Shown here: positions 40,795 to 49,163 of the stretch, in pieces
Layout of the letters: each line of letters begins with the position of its first letter
How positions within the stretch are numbered: the first letter of the stretch is position 1
DNA from: Ralstonia sp. 25mfcol4.1
Lineage (GTDB): Bacteria; Pseudomonadota; Gammaproteobacteria; Burkholderiales; Burkholderiaceae
Direction: 5' to 3'
Assembly (NCBI RefSeq): GCF_900104095.1
Contig: NZ_FNJO01000014.1
Location: 101,405-165,404 of the forward strand
DNA: 64,000 nucleotides
Position numbers and translations under genes: made by a program
The notes under the pieces: generated by a model
What the model was told of the DNA's origin: nothing
The model's database searches: none
Seen by the model: only the letters and a program-made list of their open reading frames with translations

Positions 40795-42789
40795 TCAGGT
40801 CTGGGGCGCCTTGCCGAACGCACGCTCCAGACTGTCCAGGAAGCGGTTCGCCGACTGATAGCCGATCACGCGAACCGGCCGCTCGCGGCCGTCCGCACCA
40901 AACAGGATGATTCCCGGCGGCCCAAACAGGCCGAATCGCTTCAATAGCGCCTTGTCGTCGGCATTGTTGGCCGTGACATCGGCCTGCAGCAGCACGACAT
41001 TGGCCAGACGCGCCTTGACCTTGGCGTCGGGGAACGTCAGCTTTTCCATTTCCTTGCAGCTGACGCACCAGTCGGCATAGAAATCGAGCAACACCGGGCG
41101 GCCCGCCGCGGCGGCCTGCGCCACGCGTGCGTCCAGTTCGGCAACGCTTCGCACGCGTTCGAAACGGACGGCTGCGTCCTTGCCGGCTGCCCCTGCCGTC
41201 GACGCGCCTGGGAAGGTTCCGAGATGGGACAGCGGCTGCAGCGGATCGCGTCCACCGGAAGCCACGCCGACCATCTGGATGGCGCCCGCCAGCGCGGCAA
41301 CCAGGCCCAGGCCCTTGCCCAGGCGCAACAACCCGCGCGGGTCGGGGCCGAGCGAGTCGAACGCCCCAAGATACACGGCCGCGACAATCAGCAAGGCTGC
41401 CCACGCGACCATCACCACCCACGCCGGGAGCACCGGCGTGACCATCCAGATCGCCACGCCAAGCAGCAGGAAGCCGAAGAATCGCTTGGTTGCCTCCATC
41501 CATTTGCCCGCGCGCGGCAGCAGGTTGCCTGCGCCGACGCCCACCAGCAATAGCGGCACGCCCATGCCCAGCGCCATGGCCAGCAGCGCTGCGCCGCCGG
41601 TCACGGCATCGCCGGTCTGGGCGATATAGGCCAGCGCGCCAGCCAGGGGCGCGGTCACGCATGGTCCGACGATCAGGGCCGAAATCGCCCCCATCGCCAC
41701 GGCGCCAGCCACCTGGCCACCCTGCCTGCGGTTGGAAGACTGGGTCAACCGGGTCTGCCAGTGCTGCGGCAGCTGCAGCTCGTAGAGGCCGAACATCGAC
41801 AGCGACAGGCCGATCATCAGCAACGCGAACAGACCCAGCACCCAGGGCGTTTGCAGCGCGGCGGACAGGCCTTCGCCGGCCAGTCCCGCGGCCACGCCGA
41901 CGGCGGTATAGACCACGGCCATGCCCAGCACATAGGCCAGCGACACGACGAAAGCGCGGCCCCGCGTCACGTGCTCGCCGACCACGATCGACGACAGGAT
42001 GGGCACCATCGGCAACACACACGGGGTGAAGGTCAGCAGCAGCCCGAGCCCGAAGAACAGCGCGCCGATCAGCGGCAGGTTGCGGCTGGCCAGCGCACCG
42101 GCGATACGGTCGTTTTCGTCGATTTGCGGACCGCGCACGGCGGGTGCCTCGCGCGGTTCGCCGGCCGGACTGTCCGCCTGGGGCGCGGCGGGCGTCGACC
42201 GTGCGGGCGCGCTGCGATCGCCGAATAGATTGCCCAGTGCCGACCCACCCACCTTGTAGATGCTCTCCATCGGCGGGTAGCACAGGCCCTTGTCCGCACA
42301 CCCCTGCGAGGTCACCACAAGCGTCCAGCGGCCATCGGGCGGCGCCTGTTCGACGGGTACCTTGACGACGACGGCGCCGCGGTAGGTCTCCATGTCCTTG
42401 CCGAAGGTCTCGTCAAAATGCACCTTGCCCTGCGGCATGGCCGGGGTACCCAGCTTCACGCCAGCCGGTTGTGCGGCAAAGGCGAATCGCTCACGGTACA
42501 GGTAATAGCCGTCGGCCACATCGAATCGGACTTCGATGGTCTGGGGATCGACCTGCCTGGCGGCAAACTTGAACGCCTGTTCGGGCGGCAGGAAGTCGTC
42601 TTCCGACGCCGCACGGGCGCTGCCCCAGGTCACGAGACACACGAGGAATACCAGGGCGATTGCGACGATATGACGCAGCCCCGAACGCCCCGACGGACGT
42701 TCGCCCCACGCCGCACCGGGCAGTTGGCCGATGGCTGGCGTGGCACCGTCAAGCCACGTTCCGTTTCCGCTGATCCCCGTCATTCCCAT
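40795..42789 (-). CDS. dsbD: thiol:disulfide interchange protein DsbD
   Basis: A 664-residue membrane protein that carries reducing power from cytosolic thioredoxin to periplasmic DsbC/CcmG-type partners. The alpha domain after the signal sequence has the cysteine pair in CADKGLCYPP. The central domain has eight helices with redox cysteines in FTPCVLPMVP and GPCVTAPLAGA. The C-terminal thioredoxin domain has the active site WCVSCK. The N-terminus at 42789 leaves about 38 residues before the signal-peptide core, which is long; a later start is possible but no good codon was seen. It is adjacent to cutA. Confidence 0.94.
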   Translation of the reverse strand: MGMTGISGNGTWLDGATPAIGQLPGAAWGERPSGRSGLRHIVAIALVFLVCLVTWGSARAASEDDFLPPEQAFKFAARQVDPQTIEVRFDVADGYYLYRERFAFAAQPAGVKLGTPAMPQGKVHFDETFGKDMETYRGAVVVKVPVEQAPPDGRWTLVVTSQGCADKGLCYPPMESIYKVGGSALGNLFGDRSAPARSTPAAPQADSPAGEPREAPAVRGPQIDENDRIAGALASRNLPLIGALFFGLGLLLTFTPCVLPMVPILSSIVVGEHVTRGRAFVVSLAYVLGMAVVYTAVGVAAGLAGEGLSAALQTPWVLGLFALLMIGLSLSMFGLYELQLPQHWQTRLTQSSNRRQGGQVAGAVAMGAISALIVGPCVTAPLAGALAYIAQTGDAVTGGAALLAMALGMGVPLLLVGVGAGNLLPRAGKWMEATKRFFGFLLLGVAIWMVTPVLPAWVVMVAWAALLIVAAVYLGAFDSLGPDPRGLLRLGKGLGLVAALAGAIQMVGVASGGRDPLQPLSHLGTFPGASTAGAAGKDAAVRFERVRSVAELDARVAQAAAAGRPVLLDFYADWCVSCKEMEKLTFPDAKVKARLANVVLLQADVTANNADDKALLKRFGLFGPPGIILFGADGRERPVRVIGYQSANRFLDSLERAFGKAPQT

Positions 42790-42818
42790 GAGTTGTTCCG
42801 ATACATGTTGTTCTGGCT

Positions 42819-43199
42819 TCAGGACTGGGTGGCGGCCCCGCTGGCTTCCGCGCGGACCCAGCCCAGATAGGCGGGCAGCCCCGCCGCCAGCGGCCACGCA
42901 ATCAGTTCTGGCACGTCGTAGGGATGCTCGGCGCGGATCACGGCTTCCAGCGCCGCGTACTGGCCCTGCGTGGTCTTGATCAGCAGCGGCCATTCCTGCG
43001 CCTGTTCGAGCTTGCCTTGCCACCAGTACTCGGACTGGCACGGCGCCAGCCGGTTCACGCAGGCCGCGACCCGGGCTTCCAGGACGGCCCGTGCCACCCG
43101 CGCCGCCGACGCCTCGTCAGGCAGGTTGGTCATCGCCATCCAGACCGATTCTGCCGGGTCCGGGCACGTCGCGCTATGGGAGGAATCTGAACAAGTCAT
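42819..43199 (-). CDS. cutA: divalent cation tolerance protein CutA
   Basis: A 126-residue CutA1-fold protein that forms trimers resembling PII. Family blocks are visible as MTNLPDEASAARVARAVLEARVAACVN, YWWQGKLEQAQEWPLLIKTT and EHPYDVPELIAWPLAAGLPAYLGWV. Its precise role is unclear; links to copper tolerance come from E. coli. The ATG at 43199 gives the normal length. It precedes dsbD by 29 bases, a linkage also found in E. coli (dipZ/cutA2). Confidence 0.94.
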   Translation of the reverse strand: MTCSDSSHSATCPDPAESVWMAMTNLPDEASAARVARAVLEARVAACVNRLAPCQSEYWWQGKLEQAQEWPLLIKTTQGQYAALEAVIRAEHPYDVPELIAWPLAAGLPAYLGWVRAEASGAATQS

Positions 43200-43215
43200 G
43201 CGTGGATAGGGGCAC

Positions 43216-43246
43216 AAAACAAAAGAGCCAGGCAGAAGCCTGGCTC
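43216..43246 (-). terminator. intrinsic terminator of the alpha (rplQ) operon
   Basis: Stem GAGCCAGG/CCTGGCTC with a six-base loop is followed on the minus strand by TTTTGTTTT. It lies 54 bases after the rplQ stop and closes the whole ribosomal-protein cluster. Confidence 0.85.
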
Positions 43247-43299
43247 GATTGTAGTGCTGTGTCCGATAACCCGTCAGCGGGGACGGGCTCGGTCATCAC

Positions 43300-43695
43300 T
43301 TATTCCGCAGCTTCTTCAGCCGGGGCTTCGGTGATTTCCGGACGGTCCACCAGCTCGACCAGCGCCATCGGCGCGTTGTCGCCCTGACGGAAGCCGAACT
43401 TCAGGATACGGGTGTAGCCGCCCGGACGGGTGGCGTAACGCGGGCCCAGTTCGGTGAACAGCTTGGTGACCATGTCGCGGTCGCGCAGACGGGCGAAAGC
43501 CAGACGACGGTTGGCAACGGTGTCCTTCTTGGCCAGCGTGATGAGCGGCTCGACAACCTTGCGCAGTTCCTTGGCCTTGGGCAGGGTGGTCTTGATCAGC
43601 TCGTGCTGGAACAGCGAGTTGGACATGTTGCGCAGCATCGCGAGACGGTGCGACGAGGTGCGGTTCAGTTTCCGCAGACCATGACGGTGACGCAT
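43300..43695 (-). CDS. rplQ: 50S ribosomal protein L17
   Basis: A 131-residue L17. The N-terminus MRHRHGLRKLNRTSSHRLAMLRNM is the invariant 23S-binding region, followed by the central ITLAKKDTVANRRLAFARLRD helix and GGYTRILKFGFRQGD. The tail after residue 118 is acidic and alanine-rich (APAEEAAE). It is the last gene of the cluster, 158 bases after rpoA and ahead of a strong terminator. Confidence 0.98.
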   Translation of the reverse strand: MRHRHGLRKLNRTSSHRLAMLRNMSNSLFQHELIKTTLPKAKELRKVVEPLITLAKKDTVANRRLAFARLRDRDMVTKLFTELGPRYATRPGGYTRILKFGFRQGDNAPMALVELVDRPEITEAPAEEAAE

Positions 43696-43853
43696 GATGA
43701 TTCCTTTCGATTACAGTGTTTGACCAGCTCTTCTATCGCCTTGGCCAGCTGGAAGCGGGCTCGGGCGCGGGCCGGTAGTGCTACGGTGCCACGGGCGGAA
43801 TTGCCTGTGGCGCGTTGACAGTGGAGCGGCCTTTCGACGGCTCCACCCGCCAA

Positions 43854-44834
43854 TTACTTCTCCAGACCTGCAGGCGGCCAGTTCTCGAGCTTCATGCCGA
43901 GCGTCAGGCCACGCGAAGCCAGGACTTCCTTGATCTCGTTGAGCGACTTGCGACCCAGGTTCGGGGTCTTGAGCAGTTCGTTCTCGGTACGCTGGATCAG
44001 GTCGCCGATGTAGTAGATGTTTTCGGCCTTCAGGCAGTTGGCCGAACGCACCGTCAGCTCGAGGTCGTCCACCGGGCGCAGCAGGATCGGATCGATCTGC
44101 GGAGCGCGGCTCGAAGCAGCCTCGGCGGCCGACTCGGTGCCTTCCAGCGCAGCAAACACCGACAGTTGGTCAACCAGGATACGGGCCGACTGGCGAATCG
44201 CTTCCTCCGGCGAGATCACGCCGTCGGTTTCGATGTTCATCACGAGCTTGTCCAGATCGGTACGCTGTTCCACACGCGCCGATTCCACGGCGTACGAAAC
44301 ACGGCGGACCGGCGAGAACGAGGCGTCCAGCACGATGCGGCCGATCACCTTGCCCGACTCGTCGCCGAACTTGCGCACGTTGCCCGGCACGTAACCACGG
44401 CCTTGTTCGACCTTGATCTGCATGTCGAGCTTGCCGCCTGCGGACAGGTGGGCAATGACGTGACCCGGATTGATGATCTCGACATCGTGCGGCAGCTCGA
44501 TATCGGCTGCCGTGACCACGCCTTCGCCATCCTTGCGCAGCGACACCGTGACTTCGTCGCGGTTGTGCAGCTTGAAGACCACGCCCTTCAGGTTGAGGAG
44601 CAGGTTGACGACGTCTTCCTGCACGCCATCGATGGTGGAATACTCGTGGACGACCCCAGCGATCGTGACCTCAGTCGGCGCATAGCCGACCATCGACGAC
44701 AGCAGGACGCGACGCAGCGCGTTACCAAGCGTATGCCCGTAACCACGTTCAAACGGCTCCATCACGACTTTGGCGTGGTGGTCGCCCAGCGGTTCGACGG
44801 CGATGATTTTTGGCTTGAGGAGTGCTGTTTGCAT
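43854..44834 (-). CDS. rpoA: DNA-directed RNA polymerase subunit alpha
   Basis: A 326-residue alpha subunit. The N-terminal assembly domain includes EPFERGYGHTLGNALRRVLLSSMVG, which drives dimerisation and beta binding. The C-terminal domain (about residues 250-320) has LTVRSANCLKAENIYYIGDLIQRTENELLKTPNLGRKSLNEIKE, which contacts UP elements and activators. ATG at 44834. It is separated from rpsD by 175 bases holding two stem-loops that may tune its level relative to the ribosomal proteins. Confidence 0.98.
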   Translation of the reverse strand: MQTALLKPKIIAVEPLGDHHAKVVMEPFERGYGHTLGNALRRVLLSSMVGYAPTEVTIAGVVHEYSTIDGVQEDVVNLLLNLKGVVFKLHNRDEVTVSLRKDGEGVVTAADIELPHDVEIINPGHVIAHLSAGGKLDMQIKVEQGRGYVPGNVRKFGDESGKVIGRIVLDASFSPVRRVSYAVESARVEQRTDLDKLVMNIETDGVISPEEAIRQSARILVDQLSVFAALEGTESAAEAASSRAPQIDPILLRPVDDLELTVRSANCLKAENIYYIGDLIQRTENELLKTPNLGRKSLNEIKEVLASRGLTLGMKLENWPPAGLEK

Positions 44835-44901
44835 TAGGTTGTCCTTTTCAATACCCTCGGCTCGTTACACCGATAAGGCTGACGTTTGGAACCTGAGAAA
44901 A

Positions 44902-44952
44902 CCCATCGCATGATGGGCAATAAGCCCGGCGCGCCGCGTGGCGCACCGGGCT
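44902..44952 (-). repeat. two consecutive stem-loops between rpsD and rpoA
   Basis: Read on the minus strand, the first hairpin pairs AGCCCGG/CCGGGCT with an inner GCGCC/GGCGC, each interrupted by one base (44952-44923). The second pairs CCCATC/GATGGG around a 4-base loop (44917-44902) and is followed by TTTTCTC. This looks like a partial terminator or processing site within the alpha operon. Confidence 0.6.
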
Positions 44953-45009
44953 GAAAGCGAAGCCTTGTGGATAAGGCAAGCGCTGAACCGTTCGAATCTC
45001 GGTCCGCGA

Positions 45010-45633
45010 TTAACGCGAATACAGTTCGACGATCAGGCTTTCGTTGATGTCGCCCGAAATATCGGCGCGATCCGGAGCCTGCTTGAACGTGCCTTCGAAC
45101 TTCTTGGCATCCACGTTCACCCAGGTCGGGAAGCCCGACTGCTCGGCCAGCGACAGGGCCTCGGCGATACGAACCTGCTTCTTCGACTGTTCGCGGATCG
45201 ACACGATGTCACCAGCCTTGACCTGGGCCGACGGCACGTTCAGCGGCTGACCGTTCACCAGGATCGCCTTGTGCGAAACCAGCTGGCGCGCTTCGGCGCG
45301 GGTCGAGCCGAAGCCCATGCGGTACACGACGTTGTCCAGGCGCGATTCCAGCAGTTGCAGCAGCTTCTCGCCGGTGTTGCCCTTGCGGCGGTCGGCTTCA
45401 GCGAAGTAGCGGCGGAACTGACGCTCCAGCACGCCATAGATGCGCTTGACCTTCTGCTTTTCGCGCAGCTGGTTGCCGTAGTCGGACGTACGGGCACCCG
45501 AGGTGCGGCCGTGCTGGCCCGGCTTGCTGTCCAGCTTGCACTTGTCGGCCAGCGAGCGACGTGCGCTCTTCAGGAACAGATCGGTGCCTTCGCGGCGGGA
45601 AAGTTTGGCCTTCGGGCCGGTATAACGTGCCAC
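45010..45633 (-). CDS. rpsD: 30S ribosomal protein S4
   Basis: A 207-residue primary 16S-binding protein and, in E. coli, the translational repressor of the alpha operon. The start is a GTG (MARYTGPKAKLSRREG), the S4 core includes QLREKQKVKRIYGVLERQFRRYF, and the S4 RNA-binding domain is LESRLDNVVYRMGFGSTRAEARQLVSHKAILVNG. A perfect 9-bp stem lies 47-69 bases upstream, in a 282-base spacer after rpsK. This spacer is unusually long for a ribosomal operon. Confidence 0.98.
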   Translation of the reverse strand: MARYTGPKAKLSRREGTDLFLKSARRSLADKCKLDSKPGQHGRTSGARTSDYGNQLREKQKVKRIYGVLERQFRRYFAEADRRKGNTGEKLLQLLESRLDNVVYRMGFGSTRAEARQLVSHKAILVNGQPLNVPSAQVKAGDIVSIREQSKKQVRIAEALSLAEQSGFPTWVNVDAKKFEGTFKQAPDRADISGDINESLIVELYSR

Positions 45634-45915
45634 TTTATCTTCCTTTGATCGATCGCGGCGCCATCAGGACGCGCCGCGAGTCCGTCACCTGTCGTGACGG
45701 ACGGTGGGCTTATGGTTCTTCATCCGCAATGACCAAGGCCACGCGGAGGCAACGCAAAAGCATGATGAACATCGCCCTTGCCGAGGCGGCAGCCTCAAGA
45801 CGCGGACGCAAAACGAAAGCCCGCCGCAAAAAATTGCAGCAGGCCAACGCGGGATACTACCACAACCCGGAGATACGGGGTAAGACCCTGATCGTATCCC
45901 CGGCAAGCCTCGCGC
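45634..45915 (-). other. 282-base rpsK-rpsD spacer with a 9-bp hairpin
   Basis: The minus-strand spacer holds a perfect stem GTCCGTCAC/GTGACGGAC with a 5-base loop at 45680-45702, close to the rpsD GTG, and no U-tract. On the plus strand an open frame from 45730 would encode a very basic peptide starting MTKATRRQRKSMMNIALAEA and running into antisense rpsK. I cannot support it as a gene. A leader function for rpsD is the simplest reading. Confidence 0.5.
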
Positions 45916-46317
45916 TTAGATACGGCGGCGCTTCGGCGGACGGCAGCCGTTGTGCGGCACCGGCGTCACGTCTTCGATCACCGAAATCTTGATGCCCAGC
46001 GCGTTCAGCGCACGGACAGCCGATTCGCGACCCGGGCCCGGGCCCTTGATGCGCACTTCCAGGTTCTTGATACCCTGGTCTTGCGCAACGCGGCCGGCGT
46101 TCTCGGCGGCAACCTGGGCTGCGAACGGGGTCGACTTGCGCGAACCCTTGAAGCCCTGGCCACCAGCGGTCGCCCACGACAGGGCGTTGCCCTGACGGTC
46201 GGTGATCGTGATGATGGTGTTGTTGAACGAAGCGTGGACGTGCGCAATGCCGTCGGCAACGTTCTTCTTGACCTTCTTACGCGCGCGCTGGGCGGCGTTA
46301 TTCGGACCTTTTGCCAT
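45916..46317 (-). CDS. rpsK: 30S ribosomal protein S11
   Basis: A 133-residue S11 of the 30S platform. The core VADGIAHVHASFNNTIITITDRQGNALSWATAGGQGFKGSRKSTPFAAQ and the C-terminal VTPVPHNGCRPPKRRRI are near-invariant. The N-terminus has a basic tail (AAQRARKKVKKN). ATG at 46317, 24 bases after rpsM. Confidence 0.98.
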   Translation of the reverse strand: MAKGPNNAAQRARKKVKKNVADGIAHVHASFNNTIITITDRQGNALSWATAGGQGFKGSRKSTPFAAQVAAENAGRVAQDQGIKNLEVRIKGPGPGRESAVRALNALGIKISVIEDVTPVPHNGCRPPKRRRI

Positions 46318-46341
46318 TCGTCTATTCCTCTGCCTTCGGCT

Positions 46342-46707
46342 TTACTTCTTCAGTGCCACGCCGGCCTTGCGCGGACCCTTACGGGTACGGGCGTTGGTGC
46401 GGGTACGCTGGCCGCGGAGCGGCAGACCTTTGCGGTGACGCATGCCACGATAGCAACCAAGGTCCATCAGACGCTTGATGTTCATCGTGGTTTCACGACG
46501 CAGGTCACCCTCGACCGTGACCTTGCCCACTTCGTCACGAAGCTTTTCCAGGTCGGCGTCGGTCAGATCCTTGACCTTCTTGTCAAACGGTACACCGGTG
46601 GCCTCGCAAATCTTGCGGGCGCGCGAGCGGCCGACACCATAAATAGCCGTCAGGCCGATTTCGGTGTGCTTGTGGTTCGGGATGTTAACCCCTGCGATAC
46701 GTGCCAT
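46342..46707 (-). CDS. rpsM: 30S ribosomal protein S13
   Basis: A 121-residue S13 of the 30S head that contacts the 50S subunit and P-site tRNA. MARIAGVNIPNHKHTEIGLTAIYGVGRSRA is the H2TH fold start, and GCYRGMRHRKGLPLRGQRTRTNARTRKGPRK is the basic C-terminal tail that reaches tRNA. Normal length. It opens the alpha block 19 bases after rpmJ. Confidence 0.98.
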   Translation of the reverse strand: MARIAGVNIPNHKHTEIGLTAIYGVGRSRARKICEATGVPFDKKVKDLTDADLEKLRDEVGKVTVEGDLRRETTMNIKRLMDLGCYRGMRHRKGLPLRGQRTRTNARTRKGPRKAGVALKK

Positions 46708-46726
46708 TCGTCAATCCTCTTTCCGA

Positions 46727-46843
46727 TTAGCCTTGGCGTTGCTTGTGGCGGGGATCCGACGAGCAGATCACGCGCACGACACCGTTGCGCTTGATGATTT
46801 TGCAGTTGCGGCAAATGCGCTTAACAGAAGCCAGCACTTTCAT
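46727..46843 (-). CDS. rpmJ: 50S ribosomal protein L36
   Basis: A 38-residue L36 encoded between infA and rpsM. The protein begins [15 protein letters not shown] and ends DPRHKQRQG. The zinc ligands are C11, C14, C27 and H33, so this is the zinc-binding (C+) paralogue. The ATG at 46843 follows GGAAGAGGAAA. Gene order infA-rpmJ-rpsM matches other betaproteobacteria. Confidence 0.97.
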
Positions 46844-46874
46844 GATTTTCCTCTTCCTTCAATTCCAGTTCGCT

Positions 46875-47093
46875 TCACTTCGTCCGGAAGACGATACGTG
46901 CGCGAGACAGATCATATGGAGTCAGCTCAACCGTCACCTTGTCACCCGGAAGAATCCGGATGTAGTTCATTCGCATCTTGCCGGAGATATGGCCTAGTAC
47001 TACGTGGCCGTTCTCCAACTTGATGCGGAACGTCGCGTTGGGGAGATTTTCCAGGACCTCCCCGTGCATCTGGATGACGTCGTCTTTTGCCAT
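46875..47093 (-). CDS. infA: translation initiation factor IF-1
   Basis: A 72-residue OB-fold factor that binds the 30S A site. MAKDDVIQMHGEVLENLPNATFRIKLENGHVVLGHISGKMRMNYIRILPGDKV is a full match. In E. coli infA lies elsewhere; its place between secY and rpmJ is the arrangement of many other bacteria. Many betaproteobacteria carry a second infA; whether this genome does cannot be seen. Confidence 0.97.
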   Translation of the reverse strand: MAKDDVIQMHGEVLENLPNATFRIKLENGHVVLGHISGKMRMNYIRILPGDKVTVELTPYDLSRARIVFRTK

Positions 47094-47123
47094 ACCTGGT
47101 GCCCGCCCCGACCCCAGCTTTCG

Positions 47124-48467
47124 TTAGCGCAAGGTCAGGTTACCCTTGAAATTCGCCTTCTTCAGCAGCGACTCGTACTGCTGCGACATGACATAGGACT
47201 GTACCTGTGCCATGAAGTCCATCGTGACGACCACGATGATCAGCAGCGAGGTTCCGCCGAAATAGAACGGAACGTTCCAGCGCAGCACCAGGAATTCCGG
47301 CAACAGGCAGACCAGTGTGATGTAAATCGCACCAGCCAGCGTCAGGCGCACCAGGATCTTGTCGATATAGCGCGTCGTTTGCTCGCCCGGACGGATGCCC
47401 GGAATGAAGGCTCCACTTTTCTTCAGGTTGTCTGCCACTTCCCGGCTGTTATAGACCAGAGCCGTATAGAAGAAGCAGAAAAATACAATCGCAGTCGCAT
47501 ACAGCAGGATGTAGACCGGCTGGCCCGGCGACAGCGTGGCAGCCAGGTCCTTGATGAACCGGCCAACCGCACCCGTCGAGTCAGACGTGAACCAGCCTGC
47601 AATCGTCGCCGGGAACAGGATGATCGACGATGCAAAGATCGGCGGAATCACCCCTGCCATGTTCAGCTTCAGCGGCAGGTGCGACGACTGACCGCCGTAC
47701 ACCTTGTTGCCGACCTGACGCTTGGCATAGTTCACCAGGATCTTGCGCTGGCCACGCTCGATAAACACCACGGCGTAGGTCACACCAGCCACGATCGCCA
47801 CGATCAGGATCGCCGCGATGATGCTCATGGAACCCGTACGGACCAGTTCGAACAGTCCGCCGATCGCATTGGGCAGGCCCGCCGCGATACCACCGAAGAT
47901 GATGATCGAAATACCGTTGCCCAGACCGCGCTCGGTAATCTGCTCACCCAGCCACATCAGGAACATCGTGCCGGTCACCAGCGTGATTACCGCCGTGGCC
48001 CGGAACATCAGACCCGGATCAATAACCAGCCCTGGTTGCGACTCCAGCGCCACCGCAATCGACAACGCCTGGAACGTGGCCAGAACCACGGTGCCGTAGC
48101 GTGTGTACTGCGTAATCTTCCGTTGCCCCGCCTGCCCTTCCTTCTTCAACGACTCCAGCTGCGGCAGCACGATCGTCAGCAACTGCATGATGATCGACGC
48201 CGAGATGTACGGCATGATGCCGAGCGCGAAGACGGTAAAGCGCGACAGCGCACCGCCCGAGAACAGGTTGAACATCCCGAGGATGCCACCCGACTGACTC
48301 TGGAAAAGCTTCGCAAGCTGGTCCGGATCGATTCCCGGCACCGGAATATGTGCACCGATGCGGTAGACGATCAGGGCCAGCACCAGGAACATCAGCCGGC
48401 GCTTGAGATCGCCGTACTTAGCCGTGTTCCTGGCCTGCGCGCTTGCATTGGGTTTCGCCGTGGCCAA
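47124..48467 (-). CDS. secY: protein translocase subunit SecY
   Basis: A 447-residue channel subunit with ten membrane helices that exports proteins with SecE, SecG and SecA. Typical blocks are RIGAHIPVPGID (helix 1 and plug region), NLFSGGALSRFTVFALGIMPYISASIIMQLL (helix 2) and the C5 cytosolic loop with IRPGEQTTRYIDKILVRLTL. The start is a TTG at 48467 (MATAKPNASAQ). It follows rplO by 49 bases, closing the spc block. Confidence 0.97.
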   Translation of the reverse strand: MATAKPNASAQARNTAKYGDLKRRLMFLVLALIVYRIGAHIPVPGIDPDQLAKLFQSQSGGILGMFNLFSGGALSRFTVFALGIMPYISASIIMQLLTIVLPQLESLKKEGQAGQRKITQYTRYGTVVLATFQALSIAVALESQPGLVIDPGLMFRATAVITLVTGTMFLMWLGEQITERGLGNGISIIIFGGIAAGLPNAIGGLFELVRTGSMSIIAAILIVAIVAGVTYAVVFIERGQRKILVNYAKRQVGNKVYGGQSSHLPLKLNMAGVIPPIFASSIILFPATIAGWFTSDSTGAVGRFIKDLAATLSPGQPVYILLYATAIVFFCFFYTALVYNSREVADNLKKSGAFIPGIRPGEQTTRYIDKILVRLTLAGAIYITLVCLLPEFLVLRWNVPFYFGGTSLLIIVVVTMDFMAQVQSYVMSQQYESLLKKANFKGNLTLR

Positions 48468-48516
48468 ACGATGCTCCGACTGTGACTTCGCCTATGCTGC
48501 GAATGCTACTGCGTAA

Positions 48517-48951
48517 TTACGCTTCGATCTGGCCGCCAGCGGCTTCGATCGCAGCCTTGGCGCCAGCGGTGGCGCCCAGACCCTTGATCGTCACCTTGCG
48601 GGACAGTTCACCAGCCTTGATGACCTTTGCGCTCTTGACCAGCTCGCCCACCAGGCCAGCTTGCTTCAGGACCAGCAGGTCCACTTCGGCAGCTTCCAGG
48701 CGTTCGATGTCGCGCAGGGTCACTTCAGCGGTGAAGGCCTTGGTCAGCGAGGTAAAACCACGCTTCGGCAGGCGACGATACAGCGGCATTTGACCGCCTT
48801 CGAAGCCAACCTTGTGGAAGCCGCCCGAACGCGACTTCTGACCCTTGTGACCACGACCAGCCGTCTTGCCCAGGCCGGAGCCGATACCGCGGCCGACGCG
48901 ACGCTTGGCGTGCTTCGAACCGTCGGCCGGTTTCAGGTTGTTCAGTTGCAT
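48517..48951 (-). CDS. rplO: 50S ribosomal protein L15
   Basis: A 144-residue L15, a late-assembly protein near the 23S centre. The glycine-rich extension KRVGRGIGSGLGKTAGRGHKGQKSRSGG threads into rRNA and is followed by GFEGGQMPLYRRLPKRGF. Normal length, ATG at 48951, 19 bases after rpmD. Confidence 0.98.
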   Translation of the reverse strand: MQLNNLKPADGSKHAKRRVGRGIGSGLGKTAGRGHKGQKSRSGGFHKVGFEGGQMPLYRRLPKRGFTSLTKAFTAEVTLRDIERLEAAEVDLLVLKQAGLVGELVKSAKVIKAGELSRKVTIKGLGATAGAKAAIEAAGGQIEA

Positions 48952-48970
48952 GTTGCTCTCCGAGTCCCGA

Positions 48971-49153
48971 TCAGGCCAGAACCTTGACCAGGTACGAGAC
49001 CTTGTTGATCATGCCGCGCACGGCGGGCGTGTCCTGCAGCTCCGAAACGGAGTTCAGGCGACGCAGGCCCAGGCCACGTACGGTGGCGCGATGATCCTCG
49101 CGCGTACCGATCAGGCTACGCACGAGCTGCACTTTTACGGTTTTCTGCGACAT
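48971..49153 (-). CDS. rpmD: 50S ribosomal protein L30
   Basis: A 60-residue L30 (MSQKTVKVQLVRSLIGTREDHRATVRGLGLRRLNSVSELQDTPAVRGMINKVSYLV). The ATG at 49153 is the family start; the frame remains open upstream into rpsE but the extra residues are not family-like. Ten bases after rpsE. Confidence 0.97.
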   Translation of the reverse strand: MSQKTVKVQLVRSLIGTREDHRATVRGLGLRRLNSVSELQDTPAVRGMINKVSYLVKVLA

Positions 49154-49163
49154 TTCGTTCACC

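Noticed and set aside
45730..45992. basic peptide frame on the plus strand between rpsD and rpsK
   Set aside because: Kept only as an observation: the frame runs into antisense rpsK, has no clear ribosome-binding site and cannot be supported as a gene without expression or conservation data.
47004..48485. 493-residue plus-strand frame opposite secY and infA
   Set aside because: Histidine-, arginine- and glutamine-rich antisense reading of SecY; no domain.
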